NCBI RefSeq assembly: GCF_026745355.1
Contig: NC_079206.1
Span: 14,741,389 to 14,805,388 of the forward strand
Reading direction: 5' to 3'
Origin: Beta vulgaris subsp. vulgaris
Lineage: Eukaryota; Streptophyta; Magnoliopsida; Caryophyllales; Amaranthaceae
Length of the DNA: 64,000 nt
A program made the translations under genes and the position numbers. The notes below the pieces were generated by a model, which saw nothing but the letters and a program-made list of their open reading frames with translations, was not told the origin of the DNA and did no database searches. Shown one piece after another: positions 21,913-35,013 of the stretch (positions are counted from its first letter, which is position 1; each line of letters begins with the position of its first letter).

Positions 21913-24900
21913 ATGACCCCTAAACATGGTGGTAGATCCCGAGGCTCTATGTCAATATTTATTGTGCTCGGACTTTGCTGTTTCTGTTACTTACTTGGAT
22001 CTTGGCAAAAGAGTGGCTTTGGAAAGGGGGATAGTATAGCCATGAGAGTGTCGAAGGTTGCCGAGTTGGCAGATTGTGATGTAAAGACGGATTTGGATTT
22101 TGAGCCTCACCACAAGTTTGTTGGGACTTTTGAATCTCGTGAGGTGATTGTTAAGAAGTATAAGGCATGTGATGTCAAATATAAAGATTATACCCCTTGC
22201 CAGGAACAGGACCGAGCAATGAAATTCCCGAGGGAAAATATGATCTACAGAGAGAGACATTGCCCACCGCAAGAGGAAAAGTTGCGGTGTCTTATTCCAG
22301 CTCCTGTAGGATACACAACACCGTTCCCATGGCCAAAAAGTCGAGATTATGCATACTATGCTAATGTGCCTTATAAGCATCTGACTGTTGAGAAGGCTGG
22401 CCAACACTGGGTAGAATATGAAGGCAATGTGCTCAAGTTTCCAGGTGGTGGGACTATGTTTCCTCAAGGTGCTGATGCTTATATTGATGAGCTTGCCAGT
22501 GTGATACCAATTAAGGATGGTACCATTAGAACAGCTATAGATACTGGCTGTGGGGTATGTCATCCTCCCTATCACCCCCTACCCTTATCTTTTCATTCTT
22601 TTCTCATTCTAAATCGTGCTTCATTCTTCTCCTTTTTCTCGTATGTGATCTCAAGTCATGCCTAGTGATTCTTTAACTCCATTGAAGAATTTGAAAATGC
22701 ACTTGATTTCACATAGGAACAGTTGATCTATTGTGCTCTTTTGATTTGAATAATTTATTTTCTGATCCATGGTATGGAAAGGTCCTCTTTTTGGGGTAGT
22801 TGTCTGTTTTAGTTACCGGGATTTGAGCTTTTATGTTTCATGTGTCCATTTACCATAATATATTATCAAAACATTATACAGGTGTATGTCAATTTGTCAG
22901 TTAAAGTTCCCTAACGGGTTTGGTAGGCAGTAGCCAGTACTATATTACGGTAATATTCATTACCATACTAATAAAATCTCATTCCTAGACATGTTATTCT
23001 CTTTACAAATTTCCATTTCCACGCTATTGTCAATATAGCTTTGAAGTGGTGACGAAATTATTGCGGTTACCACCATTTATTACCATCGACCAAGTGGGCC
23101 ATGGAAGTAGTAGTGATTGGCTTTTAGTGAACTTAACCCCCTCCTTTTCTGTACCAACACTCATATGATCAGGTTGTCATTTCCTAATGGTAATTTATTT
23201 TTGAATGCTTGGAGTTCTTATGAAATCTTGTAGAGTTGTGTTCAATGTGTCACATTTAATGTACGTATTCTACATCACTTTCATCAAGATCTTTTTTTTT
23301 AAACATTTATGCCCTAATTAATAGATATTCTAACATTTCCCCTCACAAGTGTATTCATATTTTTACCTTCCGAAAAGGTCATGTTGTCCTCACAGGAATT
23401 CCAACACAAGGCAAATACCCCTTCTTTCGGCAATTAATTATGTTAGGATTTGTGCTTCAAGAGGATCCTTGTATTTTTCCCATATAGCATTTTAAATGTG
23501 TTAATTTGACCCACCTTTTGGAACTCATAATTAGTTATTAGACCCACACTATACCCTTGGTAAGGAAAATTCTCATTTATTAATATTGTACTTTTAAATG
23601 ATAACACTAAATATCACGTGGTCTAGTAATTAAGACTTTAGTTTATGAACTTGAGGTCACTAGATCAAAGCCTATACTATGCAATTTTTTTTCCGTGTAC
23701 ATGGATTACATGAAGTAAAACACTCTTAAGCAGAGCGCCACGTGGCATCGTTTCTTGTTTAGGAACGCCTTTTAATAGATTTATATAGATGGGTGAGGAT
23801 CTTCAGCATGTGAGATAGTTTCAACCACAACCACTTACAAAGGAGGTTTCATCTTAAAATTAATTGATTATCAGAGAGGTAACTCCGCAATAAAGTGGTT
23901 TGTCTATGGGACAACTCATATGGGTTTCTAATGGGATTCCAACACTAATATATGTGATGTTTGGTTTAGGGCGTGTTCTTTTCATTTAACTTCACATATA
24001 ATAATCTACCAGAATTTTTAGGACTTAACTGAACTTATTGTAATTTTGAATTGAACTTTGCTAGCTCTTTTTGGAACTTACTTTTATGAAGATGATGACT
24101 GGTTGTAGAGATAGTGCATTATTAGTCTTGTGATAGTTCAGCGACATACTTTATTTTTGTGTGATAAATTTTCGAGTGGTCTTAAAAATCAAATTAATTT
24201 TTCACCTTGTCCAAATTAGAGGGTAATTCTCCTACTTTAGCATATTGCGTATTGGATTCCCATATCATTTGTGGTTCCATGACATCCAGAAACTCTTAAA
24301 TGGCTCTCCAACTTGTTGGTAACTGCATTATAGCCCTAGGCATTGGAAAAAAGGTAAATAGTTATCAGTGTAGATGTTCAACTTCCACAAATTCTTTATG
24401 CAATTATCAGCAATTATTTATCGGGTTCATATTAAAAAACGTAGCTCTGATTTTAGAGCTTCATCTAAAGAAGAGAAAGAACCTGTACTTGGGGATCCCC
24501 CCCCCCCCCCCCCAACAACTGAACATGAGCAATTTCACCTATTACTCGTAAAGGAGATAAGTTTGATTCTATACAATGAATTTCTTGTCAAAAAAAATTG
24601 TATTAGGATTATTTGATACCCCTTTGATCTAAATTCCTCATGAGGTAATTATTGCATAGTGTTTTACATTTGCAACCTATATAATATGTTAACCATGGTT
24701 TAAACCAGGCCAATTAACTAATATTTATTGCCAGGTTGCAAGCTGGGGTGCATATATGCTGAAGAGAAATGTATTGGCAATGTCATTTGCACCACGAGAC
24801 AATCACGAAGCTCAAGTGCAGTTTGCATTGGAGAGAGGAGTACCAGCAGTAATTGGTGTGCTTGGAAGTATAAGTCTTCCATATCCATCAAGGGCCTTTG

Positions 24901-27900
24901 ATATGGCTCAATGTTCCAGATGTTTAATACCATGGGGTACAGATGGTAAGAATTGTTATTCTACTCTATGTGTCTCATTTAGAAAGCACAAAATGGCAGA
25001 CTTAAAATCTTGAAACGGTATTTCAAGGCAATATAATGCTCATGCCAGGACAGCAATAGATTGCTTAAAGAATTGTTGTGTTTGAACTATGAATCAGTAA
25101 GAGGATTGTGACTTGGGAATTTGTGTCCTTGGCATCTCAAAAACAACCAAATACAACTATACACAGATATGGCTAAAAAAAACGAACATCTTGGATTCAC
25201 TGATGTTTGAACGGTTCCTAAATGTTCAGTAATTTCACTGTTAAATATCTTGTTTGACCTTTCTGATACGAGCTCTTGCATGCAGATGGAACTTCTCTGA
25301 TGGAAGTAGACCGTGTTCTAAGACCTGGTGGTTATTGGGTTTTGTCTGGTCCTCCATACAACTGGAAGACATATCATAAAGTATGGAAGCGGACACCGGA
25401 GGACTGCAAAGCGGAGCAGAGAAAAATTGAAGAGCGGGCAGAGCAACTATGCTGGGAGAAGAAGTATGAGAAGGGAGATATTGCTATATTTAGAAAAAAG
25501 ATCAATGCTGAATCCTGCAAAAGGAAGCCACAGAACTTTTGTGAGACACAAGATCCTGATGACGTCTGGTTAGTTACTTTTTTCTTTTAAAAATCAAAAT
25601 TCTTGTGGTATGGCTGTTAGAAGCTAGACGTGTAGCATGTCCGATTCTAGACAATTGATTGACGGTCAATTATAAGCTATCGAGAAGTGATTCTTTATAT
25701 ATCTGCTACCTAATTGTCTTAAGTCTCTAATGAAGAATCAAATATAGTCATAAAACGCTCTGGGATTGGAGTCAACTCGTTTCAATTTTGTGGATAGTTG
25801 GTCTTTTTTTTTTAATCTAATTCGAAGAGTCCTAAGTGTCGTAGACTCGTATCATATCTTGAGTTTTGAGAGTTGGTAACTGGTAATTAGGGTTAACATG
25901 AAGGGTTTTGCACATATCAAAATTAATCAAAGGAAGCTATATTTGGTAAATTATGCATCTCATATGTTTTGGTAAATCTGCATCTCATATATTTGGTAAA
26001 TTAGCTCAAGGGCCCTTCATATCTTAAATTTATGATTGTGTAGTTAGAGATTCTTCATCCGTTCAGTAATACAATCGGTGTAATTTGAACCAGCAATGTG
26101 ACGATTCTTCTCTAGATGGGGGCGGTGGCAGTCCAGTGGGCACAGAAAAAAATATTTAGTGGGTTAATAGAACATTATTGGGATTTGGGGTCAATTGGTA
26201 ATTTTTAAGTGTAACTGAATATTTCTCAAAATTTTAGTAGCAAACTTTACAAAAGAAAAAAAAACATATTTCTAACTGGGGTCAAATGACTCCACAATTC
26301 ACAGCGTAGATCCACCCCTAAATTTATTAGGAGTCTATATATTTAAATGATCTTATGTACACAAATTATTATATTAGGCGGTCTAATTTTAGCATAAAAT
26401 TAGACGAACTTAATACATAATTTTTCTAATAAGCCCATTATATTTCACTCTAACTCAACACTATCCTAGTCATCCTTCTCTTCTCCTTCCCTTTTTTTCT
26501 TGATTATCGAACTACAACAAATTATTTTAAAAAAATAACTCGGTAGTTTTACCGAGCTGATTAAACTAGTCACTGAATGGATTAAACTAGTCACTGAATG
26601 GATTAAAAATGTCATTATTGAATAGATTAAACTGGCCACGAAATAGATTAACCTGGTCACGAAATAGATTAAACTAGTCAATATATTGAAAAAAGTGATA
26701 TGTTATCCTTTTAATATTGGGCTTGGACCGTGCCTAATTTTAAGTTAAAATTAGGCGGTCTCTTACAAGACCAACTGTCTTATGTAACTCAAAAGTATCG
26801 CTAATGCAGGTATAAGAAAATGGAAACTTGTGTGACACCTTTCCCTGAGGTTTCTAGCTCAAGTGAGGTAGCTGGCGGAAAATTGGAGAAGTTCCCCGCC
26901 AGGCTTTTTGCAACACCTCCCCGAATTGCCAAGGGTTTAGTTACAGGGGTCACTGAGGAATCATATCAGGAAGACAATGCTAAGTGGAAGAAGCATGTCA
27001 AAGCTTACAAAAGCCTCAATAGATTGGTTGGATCAGCCAGGTACCGCAACATAATGGACATGAATGCAGGCCTTGGTGGCTTTGCTGCAGCAATTGACTC
27101 GCCCAAAGTATGGGTGATGAACGTTGTGCCTAATATTGCCGACAACACTTTAGGGGCAATATATGAAAGAGGTCTTATTGGCATATATCATGACTGGTAT
27201 GTAACTGAAATCTGTTAATGTTGTGCCCGTATATAATTTGTCGCACCCAACCTGCTTAACTCATGTGAAATGGACCCATCTAATTACTAGATCTCTTTCA
27301 CTCCCTCTCTTCATATCCTATGTGATGTCATGTGATGGCATGTGGGGTTGTACACTAACTCTCTCTTTCAATCAACATTTATTCTTACACCATCTAACAA
27401 CAAAGACAACCTCCCCCCTACCGTTACCCTCATTATGTGTGCCCAAGCTTTATTGAAGCTTTGTTTGTGGACAAAGGGAGTATCTTTTCTTTTCATTTTT
27501 ATGGGGTGGATAATGTGGCTGGAAGCTGGAAATTAATGTGCAAAAATTTAACTATCAATTGATTGAATATGTAAATTATCTTTTCTTCCAGGTGTGAAGG
27601 ATTCTCTACATACCCAAGGACGTATGATCTAATTCATGCTAATCATCTGTTCAGCATGTACCAAGATAAGTAAGTTTCTTCTCTATACAAAAACATTTTG
27701 GTTGCTCTTCATAGTTTTAAACTCCTTATAACCATGGACTATTAGTAATTACGGTCGTTTGGTAGTCGGTGATAAATGTTGGTAATGGAAATAAGTTTTA
27801 AGTGTAATGCTACAAGAGAAGGACCTTAAAATCTCCATGGGGGGCCAATTTCAATCTCCAAGTTTGTGTTTTTTTCCTTTTGGGGAAGCACTCTCACCCT

Positions 27901-28532
27901 TAAGCTTGTGTATTTTTCTCCAAGGAGAAGCAATTTTCATTACCACTTTTTACCATCTACAAGGTGGTATTGGATGGGAATGAAAATTTGAGAATAAAAA
28001 TGGACACTTTAGGATGAATTGGCATTATTGCATTACCATGAGAATGAACAATGATTTTCTTCACAAATTTACATACAAATTCATTTCAATTACCACCATT
28101 TATGACCAACTACCAAACGGTTCGTTAGGGTATTTCTCTTATAAGAACCCTAATCTCTTTTTTCTCAAGTTGATCATAATTCTAGTTGCCTCTATGATTG
28201 TATAGTATATGAGTCATATCCAATGATTAGCAAGTCTAGGGAAACATCTTTCTTTACCTACTCTAATTCACTTAACATGGACAAAATTGTGTAGGTGTGA
28301 GTATGAAGACATACTTCTGGAAATGGACAGGATCCTACGTCCAGAAGGTGTCGTCATCTTCAGAGATGCAGTTGATCCTCTAATTAAGGTTAAGCAAATA
28401 GCTCGGGGAATGCGGTGGGATCTGAAGTTGGTTGACCATGAAGATGGGCCTTTTGTTCCTGAGAAGATACTTATAGCGGTTAAACAGTATTGGGTTGCGG
28501 GTGAAATGAATAGTACATCGAGCAACCGGTGA
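21913..28532 (+). CDS. probable methyltransferase, PMT14/PMT2 group (DUF248), Golgi type II membrane protein
   Basis: Six coding exons: 21913-22554, 24735-24945, 25286-25568, 26810-27196, 27592-27669 and 28295-28532. They join in frame with GT-AG borders into 612 aa, normal for the family. Residues 13-31 form a signal anchor ([18 protein letters not shown]) followed by the family stem [14 protein letters not shown]. The SAM-binding motif I is DTGCGVASWGAY (about 210-221), split by intron 1. Other hallmarks are [72 protein letters not shown] and EGVVIFRD. Such enzymes are thought to methylate pectin or other wall polysaccharides in the Golgi lumen. All hallmark motifs are present, so it looks functional. 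The start is the only Met before the anchor. Confidence 0.97.
23531..23789 (-). mobile_element. mini-Helitron 2, minus strand, in methyltransferase intron 1
   Basis: Read on the minus strand it starts A|TCTATATAAATCTATTAAAAGG at 23789 and ends AACTAA|T at 23531. The interior shares ACAAGAAACGATGCCACGTGG with copies at 20438 and 29573. Confidence 0.65.
24497..24514 (+). repeat. C homopolymer of 18 in intron 1
   Basis: An unbroken run of C after GGGGAT. Such runs are hard to sequence, so the length is uncertain. Confidence 0.8.
26559..26680 (+). repeat. minisatellite of about 21 bp in intron 3
   Basis: About six diverged copies of GATTAAACTAGTCACTGAATG, with GATTAAACTGGCCACGAAATA as a variant. 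The open minus-strand frame over it is only a by-product of the repeat. Confidence 0.75.
27751..28122. mobile_element. MITE in methyltransferase intron 5
   Basis: Long imperfect inverted ends of about 35 bases: the left carries CGTTTGGTAGTCGGTGATAA then ATGTTGGTAAT; the right, reversed, carries CGTTTGGTAGTTGGTCATAA then ATGGTGGTAAT. No coding capacity. It is related to the degenerate block in intron 1. Confidence 0.7.
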
Positions 28533-30439
28533 TCCTTGAAAAGAACCAAATGATAACATCCGGATTACAGAGGCCATCGAGGGAGAACAAGAAAAGGTGA
28601 TGAAGATGTTGAGTTCTTAGTCACTGACAAAGATGAAGGTGAAAGTTAAGGTATTTTTGTTAAATTATTTGAAGTTATAGGTTAATCCACTATCCTATAG
28701 GTGAAATTAGTATTCTAGGTGGAGAAGTTGTATTTTTGTGGGAAAGGCATGGTTGTAAAGAGTATGTATGACCTTAACATTATGTGAGATCTTATTCTTA
28801 CATATTATCAGGTTGGAGAAATGCAAAAATCCACTTGAAATACAACATTGATTTAACAATGTGAGATACAATTGGAAAATGATAGTGCCACAATAATTTG
28901 TTTTTTTGGCCATGATATTGCATAATTGTATGAGCCCACTAATGTAGTGTCTCTCTCAAATCTCAACCTTCTCCCTTTTTCTTTTACTTTTGTTGTCAAT
29001 TTGTTTGGTTCTTTTGCATTATGGCTTAGAATTCAACTTTGAAGAATCTATTCCAAGATAACACTCAAGTCTCTGCAGATTTGTAAAGAGCGTCATTCTA
29101 AAATTTGATGGATTTGACCTTTGCATGGCACAAACCTTTTCCACCACCCTCAATGATTTCATTTTGGAAGGTAAGTTTGTTTGCTGTGTTAACAACTCGT
29201 GAAATCGTACTCTAAAAACTTACCAAATGTGGCATATGAGGTCAAAATAATTAATAAAGCCCTTCAAAATACAATACTTCTCCCGTTTTGTTTGAAATGG
29301 AACGTTTGTTTTTTCATACAACCCAACGCGCTTCTTTAATCATTAATATCGATATATTAATTTGATAGTATGGATCGAGACGAATCTAACAAGATCTCAC
29401 TTGATTATGTTTTTCTTTATATAATAACGATAAATTGGAGTTAAAATTGATCAATGAATAGTGTTATTTCACCCAATGTTTCATTTAAAACAGAATGGAG
29501 GAAGTATTACATTGTCTCTTTCAAGATGGTTTTTGCCCCCTCACATGCAAGCTTCTCTCATGATGGAACAAATCTATACTAATATATTAAAAAAGGCATT
29601 CCTAAACAAGAAACGATGCCTGATGCCTTCGTTTATACTTTTTACGCCATGTAATCAACATACATTAAAAAAATAGATAATGTATTAGGTAAGATTCAAT
29701 CTCGTGATCACAAGCATATATATACTAATGTCTTAATCACTAAACCAAGTGATACTTGATATAATTACCCAGGGCATAGCTCGGAACTGAGAACTAGTTT
29801 TATCTCTATAAACCGACACACCAGTATCACTAGAACTGGCTAAAGCAATCTGTAAATGCATTGCAAATGAAAGAATGTACACAATTTTGAACGCGAATGT
29901 GCCGGGGAATCGACAAATAATGCTAACTTTGCTGTTTCCAGAATTCAAATTAAAATGTATTCATAGAGTTTCAACTTTCAAGGGATCCAAGTGATGTGCG
30001 TTGAACCCTTTATATGTTTGCACTTGTGAGTCATCCTACATCGCTGAAGATTAGAAACAGATTCTCTATTTCTCTTCACTAGGCTTATATGTGGTCAAAT
30101 TCTTTTCCGATGGAAGCCTAAGCGCTTGAACATCAAAGATTTACCAATGCAAATCAATTTCTAGTCGTTGATACCATTGAAGATTTCTAGTAGAAAATAG
30201 ATTTACTAAGGCTGAAAAATATTTTCAATTCTAGAAGAAGGATGGATGCCACATATTCTACCCTTTTTCTTTCCTTCCTCTACCTTCCATTTTATTCTTC
30301 ATTTTCCTCTAATTTTTTATGTAAGGAACCAAATAAAGCAGGAAAACCAATACACTATCATGTTTTATCTTAAAAATTATCTCGCGTTAAAAATGTTTTC
30401 TCTTCAACTAAACGAAACCCTAATACAAAGTATGCTCGT
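28533..30439. other. methyltransferase 3' flank and spacer
   Basis: 28533 to about 28950 is the likely 3' untranslated region. The rest is AT-rich spacer with one mini-Helitron at 29573. A frame on the minus strand at 29733-29948 overlaps the Helitron end and has no recognisable homology. Confidence 0.5.
29573..29797 (+). mobile_element. mini-Helitron 3 (225 bp)
   Basis: It starts A|TCTATACTAATATATTAAAA and ends CCCAGGGCATAGCTCGG... AACTAG|T, a canonical CTAG end. The interior shares CTAAACAAGAAACGATGCC with mini-Helitron 2. Confidence 0.7.
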
Positions 30440-31005
30440 TATAAGGGATGTGAACGGGTCAGACTTGGGCCGAATCATGCATAATCTGACTCCGATCGTA
30501 CAAGAATTCAGATTTTAAATCGGAGTCCGATTCTGACACCCGACTCCGAAAATCCGAATCCGACCCGATTTAAAATCCGCACATCCAACTTTGATTCCGA
30601 TCCGACTTAAAATCCGAAAATCCGACTCCGAACCCGTTCCGACTTATTTTTCTGCCCATTTTTTATAATAGAATTTCTATAATACAATAATCTAATCATT
30701 ACAAGTTATTCTTATAATCATATGGAAATCTTATATAGTACAAATAATCTAAATATTACTATTATTTTTTAACATCATTTCTTGAATAGGAAAATCCTAT
30801 ATAATACAATTAGCTGAAAGTCGAAGTCAGGTTATACATAAATAACACATTAACATAAGTAAGAAAAAAAGATTGATTGACTCAAAGTCGGAGTCGGAGT
30901 CGGATGTCGGATTATTTTGTGAGATACCGACTCCGACCCTCCTCCGACTCTGAGTCGGTCTTTTTAAATGGAGTCGGAGTCGACTCGAATTTTTTTTCTT
31001 CGGAT
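30440..31005. repeat. TCCGAC-rich inverted repeat
   Basis: 30480-30660 is a degenerate array of TCCGACTCCGA, AATCCGAATCCGAC and similar. 30885-30985 holds its complement (GTCGGAGTCGGAGTCGG). The two could fold into a long imperfect hairpin around an AT-rich middle. No coding capacity. It resembles the CGGGTC-rich repeat near 13860 in style but not in motif. Confidence 0.55.
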
Positions 31006-31570
31006 CCCTACTCGTTAGATTGTCCTAGCGAGTTCAATTAAAAGCATAAGGTTGAACTTTCAACTTCTTTTCCCATTTGATGAGGGTAAGAGGTTTTTCA
31101 GTTTGTTGGAATATGTCACTTACCTTCTACAATTCTACTCCTATTTATCTAATAATGGACTGGGTTGTTTGATTACATTTATGAGCCTCAATTTTGACTT
31201 AGATGTCGGTTCCAAGCAATGGTCGAGTATAGTAGACTAATAAGTACTTATATTGAAGGCACTCCTTGTCTCCTTCCTTTTTAAGTAAGTGAATTTCAAT
31301 GTAGGTAAGATGGGAGCAAACTTTTTAGTCCTGAAACTAGAAAGTTGAAATTTTGACATTAAAATTTGTTTCTGCTAAAAACTTTGGGATGCTCGTTGTA
31401 GGTCTGGATTCGGCCATCCGGGCTTCAAAAAATACTCGCCAATAAACACCAGGCCTCAGATGCTCAAAATAAGTACTGAAATCCATGTAGTTTAGAGATA
31501 ATGTGGAGTATGAGAGAGTGTGTGTGATAGTGTTCTCATAAGGTCACTATTAGAGTAACATTATGTAAAC
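31006..31570. other. spacer, unassigned
   Basis: No gene or clear repeat is seen. This DNA abuts the broken end of the glutathione peroxidase exon 2, so whatever removed the rest of that gene has its edge here. Confidence 0.4.
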
Positions 31571-32963
31571 AACATTGACGATTAACAGCACCTTCCCTTT
31601 GTACGTGCTAAGATCAACATCATTTCCACGTGCATCCTGCAAATTGTCACTGAGCATGTCAACTCCAGAAATTTATAAGCAATTATTGCAAATAACCATT
31701 CTTTCTTCCCTTTTAAAAATAATGGCAAATTCATGACATATAGTGAAGGATAAAACAATTTTTTTAAAAAAATTAAAGGAACACAAGCCTGCTTGTGTAT
31801 CTATTAACCTAAACATGCAATGTAACAAGAACAGACTCTTTTTATCAACAATGCCAACATGTAAGTTATCATGACACCATTCTAATTAAAGAAGGGCAGA
31901 CTAATTCGCCAGGATGAAACCTAACAATTAGAGAGCATTGGTTAAACATTTTTGGACTCCAACAAACTGAACCAATTACCTTTCCGAATTGCCTCTTGTT
32001 TGGTTCAACCCCTCCTAAATCCATTACCATTACTTTGTAGTAGTGGACTCCCTTTAATTGTTACCTTCCTTTCTTCTCAAATAATAAAATCCATTTATTA
32101 GTGGTAATAGTTACCGTTCCTATTCAAATCCATGGCTTGAACCAAACACCCGATACAGATTACAATTATTATTTATTACCATTTCCCTCCTTTAATTTTT
32201 AATTTCATTCCCTTTCCATTCCATGGCTTGAACCAAACAAGTTCTTAGCATTACCTAAATGAAAAAAAATAATGTATTAAATAAATCAACAAATAAGAAA
32301 GAATAGTAAAGGAAGATGGGAGAAAAAACCATCACCAATCTCCTCAATTTTACACCCAGAACACCATCAACTACAGTACTACACAATAATAACTCTCCAA
32401 TTGAAGTTTCATGAAACAAAATTATCAAAACCTAAAAAAAGGAAAAAAATTCCACTAACAACCCAGTAAACATGAGATTGAAAACCGATTACAAACAGAA
32501 AGCCAACATCATAAAAACTGCGACTAACTTTGAGAAAATTAGAAGCTTATCGCACAAAAATTAATTTCCAACCTAAAAGAAGTATTACTTGTAATTGCTG
32601 CAAAACTGGAGCTTGTAAGTTGTAAGAGCTACTCCATATGAGATTAAAAGCAATTACAAATAGAAGAGTGAATTAGGCGGAAAAAAGTGATTCTCAGATA
32701 AGTATAACGAACCTTGACAACGAAGTCGTACACTGATTTGGATTGAGCAGAGATTGACTTCCATCGAGTGTTGTAGCGTAATCGTTGATAAAAGGGGTAT
32801 TGACCAGATACCCCAGAAGACAAATTATGGAAATTTATGAAAGATCTCAAATGGTTGGCTCTGGAAGTGATGATAAGTGATTACTTGAAGCAAACGGAAG
32901 GACATAAATGGCTATGGATCTGTGTCTGAAAAGAGAGAAAACGGAAGATGAAGAATGAAGCAT
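31571..32963 (-). pseudogene. GPX: truncated glutathione peroxidase (phospholipid-hydroperoxide type)
   Basis: Two minus-strand exons are recognisable. Exon 1 ends at 32713 with SAQSKSVYDFVVK before GT. Exon 2 starts at 31636 after an AG acceptor and reads [20 protein letters not shown] then NV, the hallmark of plant GPX. The match stops at 31571, before the ASQCG that carries the catalytic Cys, and the frame then terminates. No downstream GPX exons are found to the left. Exon 1 upstream reads MLHSSSSVFSLFRHRS, like an organelle transit peptide, then shifts frame to reach the exon end. A TATA-like TATAAATA lies at 32993-32986, only 23 bases before ATG 32963, so the start is uncertain. The catalytic domain is missing; this is a remnant. 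Confidence 0.82.
31995..32241. mobile_element. MITE in the GPX remnant intron
   Basis: The ends CTTGTTTGGTTCAA and TTGAACCAAACAAG are perfect 14-base inverted repeats. The interior repeats CCATGGCTTGAACCAAAC at about 32131. No obvious target duplication. Confidence 0.65.
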
Positions 32964-33016
32964 GGATTTGAATTTATGAGGCAGATATTTATACTACGAA
33001 CTACGAAGTAATATAA

Positions 33017-33060
33017 TCTATAGTATTATCTAAAGCAGAAGACAAAAGCTGACGTGTCAA
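33017..33060 (+). other. candidate Helitron 5' terminus
   Basis: A|TCTATAGTATTATCTAAAGC followed by AGAAGACAAAAGCTGACGTG resembles the 5' ends of plant Helitrons (TCTATACTAT...AAAGC). It lies where AT content rises sharply and the A/B/C/D gene cluster begins. No matching CTRR end with a GC-rich hairpin is seen before the window ends. Confidence 0.4.
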
Positions 33061-33659
33061 GCTCACATTAACCGAGCAATTCTAGAGCTCCTCACAATTA
33101 AAACCTCAATGAGAGTGTCCACGTGGCAATAGTGAAAATTTTGGCCGAAAATTATATGAAAAATGCAAAGGATTTCGGAAATTGATTGATTCATTTTTTA
33201 AATTAGGCAATTAATATCATGATCTCATAAGAGATTTCCGGAAATCAAGGATATTCCAAACATATAGTATTGTGATTGAGAGTTATATATGGGTACAATT
33301 TCGTAATTCAAAATTCCGAATTCCCATTAGTGTTGGCCGAATTTTTTTTTTGCCATATTGGGTTATTTCGAATATTTTCTAATCAACTAAATACGGGAAG
33401 TAATTTAAATTATCAATCAATCTTAATTATTGCCTCGATTAATGGTAATTGTCAATCAATTAGTTAATTTAAATTGATACTTTTCGAAATTATATTACTA
33501 ATCAATCAATCAATAGTTATTCTGATTGTCAATCAACCATAATTAGCTTGATAACGTATTTTCAAAAAAATAAAAAAAACGGTAGATTTTTTAGTATAAA
33601 TAGTGTCGTTTTCTCTTCAAACATCCCAACTCAATTTCGGACTTTCAATTTGCATGTTG
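33061..33659 (+). promoter_or_regulatory. upstream region and promoter of gene A1
   Basis: AT-rich. It holds TTGGCCGAA twice (33139-33153 within TTTTGGCCGAAAATT, and 33333-33341), many TCAATCAA repeats, and a TATA box TATAAATAG at 33595-33603, 57 bases before the A1 start codon. Confidence 0.55.
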
Positions 33660-34082
33660 ATGTCAACTTCTTTCCCTACTTATACATCAATATTATGTTC
33701 TCCTCCAAATATAATAGAAACCGAAAATCCATCAAAAAAATGGCCCGCTAAAGTTGAATATTCGAATTTCTTAGATGTTGAATCTATGGTTTTAACACTC
33801 TTCCGTGGAGGCCATCTTTATTTCCACAATGTGTCCAGTATGTTTACATATGATTTTAATAAAAGCAATGAAGTTTGGGCTTATGTTGAAGACGTTTGGA
33901 CAACAATACATGGTTATCGTCCATATTTTGATTATTCGAATATGATGTTATATGCTCTACAATGCATTCCATCAAGAGCTTACAAGATTGATGATGACTA
34001 TTTTAAAGATTGTGATTTAAACAACATGGAATGTTGTGGCGTTAACAACAATGTATTAGTTGATTATCTATCAATTGATTAA
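33660..34082 (+). CDS. family A protein, copy 1 (unknown function)
   Basis: 140 aa, no intron. ATG 33660 (MSTSFPTYTS) is chosen because it aligns with the start of copy 2, and both lie 64-65 bases after the start of a TATAAATAG box. An in-frame ATG two codons upstream is possible. The core reads WPAKVEYSNFLDVESMVLTL, FRGGHLYFHNVSSMFTY, NEVWAYVEDVWTT, GYRPYFDYSNMM, LQCIPSRAYKIDDDYF and LVDYL. There is no signal peptide, no membrane segment and no known motif. I do not recognise the family. Conservation of the frame across three diverged copies supports real coding. Confidence 0.7.
   Translation: MSTSFPTYTSILCSPPNIIETENPSKKWPAKVEYSNFLDVESMVLTLFRGGHLYFHNVSSMFTYDFNKSNEVWAYVEDVWTTIHGYRPYFDYSNMMLYALQCIPSRAYKIDDDYFKDCDLNNMECCGVNNNVLVDYLSID

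Positions 34083-35013
<931 letters not shown>

Larger units (their letters stand above)
22555..24734 (+). other. intron 1 of the methyltransferase gene
   Basis: A 2.18 kb intron. It contains a degenerate MITE-like block near 22905-23110 (GGGTTTGGTAGGCAG, GGTAATATTCATTACC, TTACCACCATTTATTACC) related to the MITE in intron 5, a minus-strand mini-Helitron at 23531 and a C homopolymer at 24497. No coding frame is credible. Confidence 0.7.

Noticed and set aside
26466..26681. Minus-strand frame with repeated SLIHSVT units
   Set aside because: By-product of the 21-bp intronic minisatellite.
26370..26790. MITE around the intron 3 minisatellite
   Set aside because: Short inverted stretches (CTAATTTTA...TAAAATTAG) occur on both sides, but no consistent ends or target duplication could be fixed.
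29733..29948. Minus-strand 71-codon frame
   Set aside because: Crosses the end of a mini-Helitron and has no recognisable homology or splice context.
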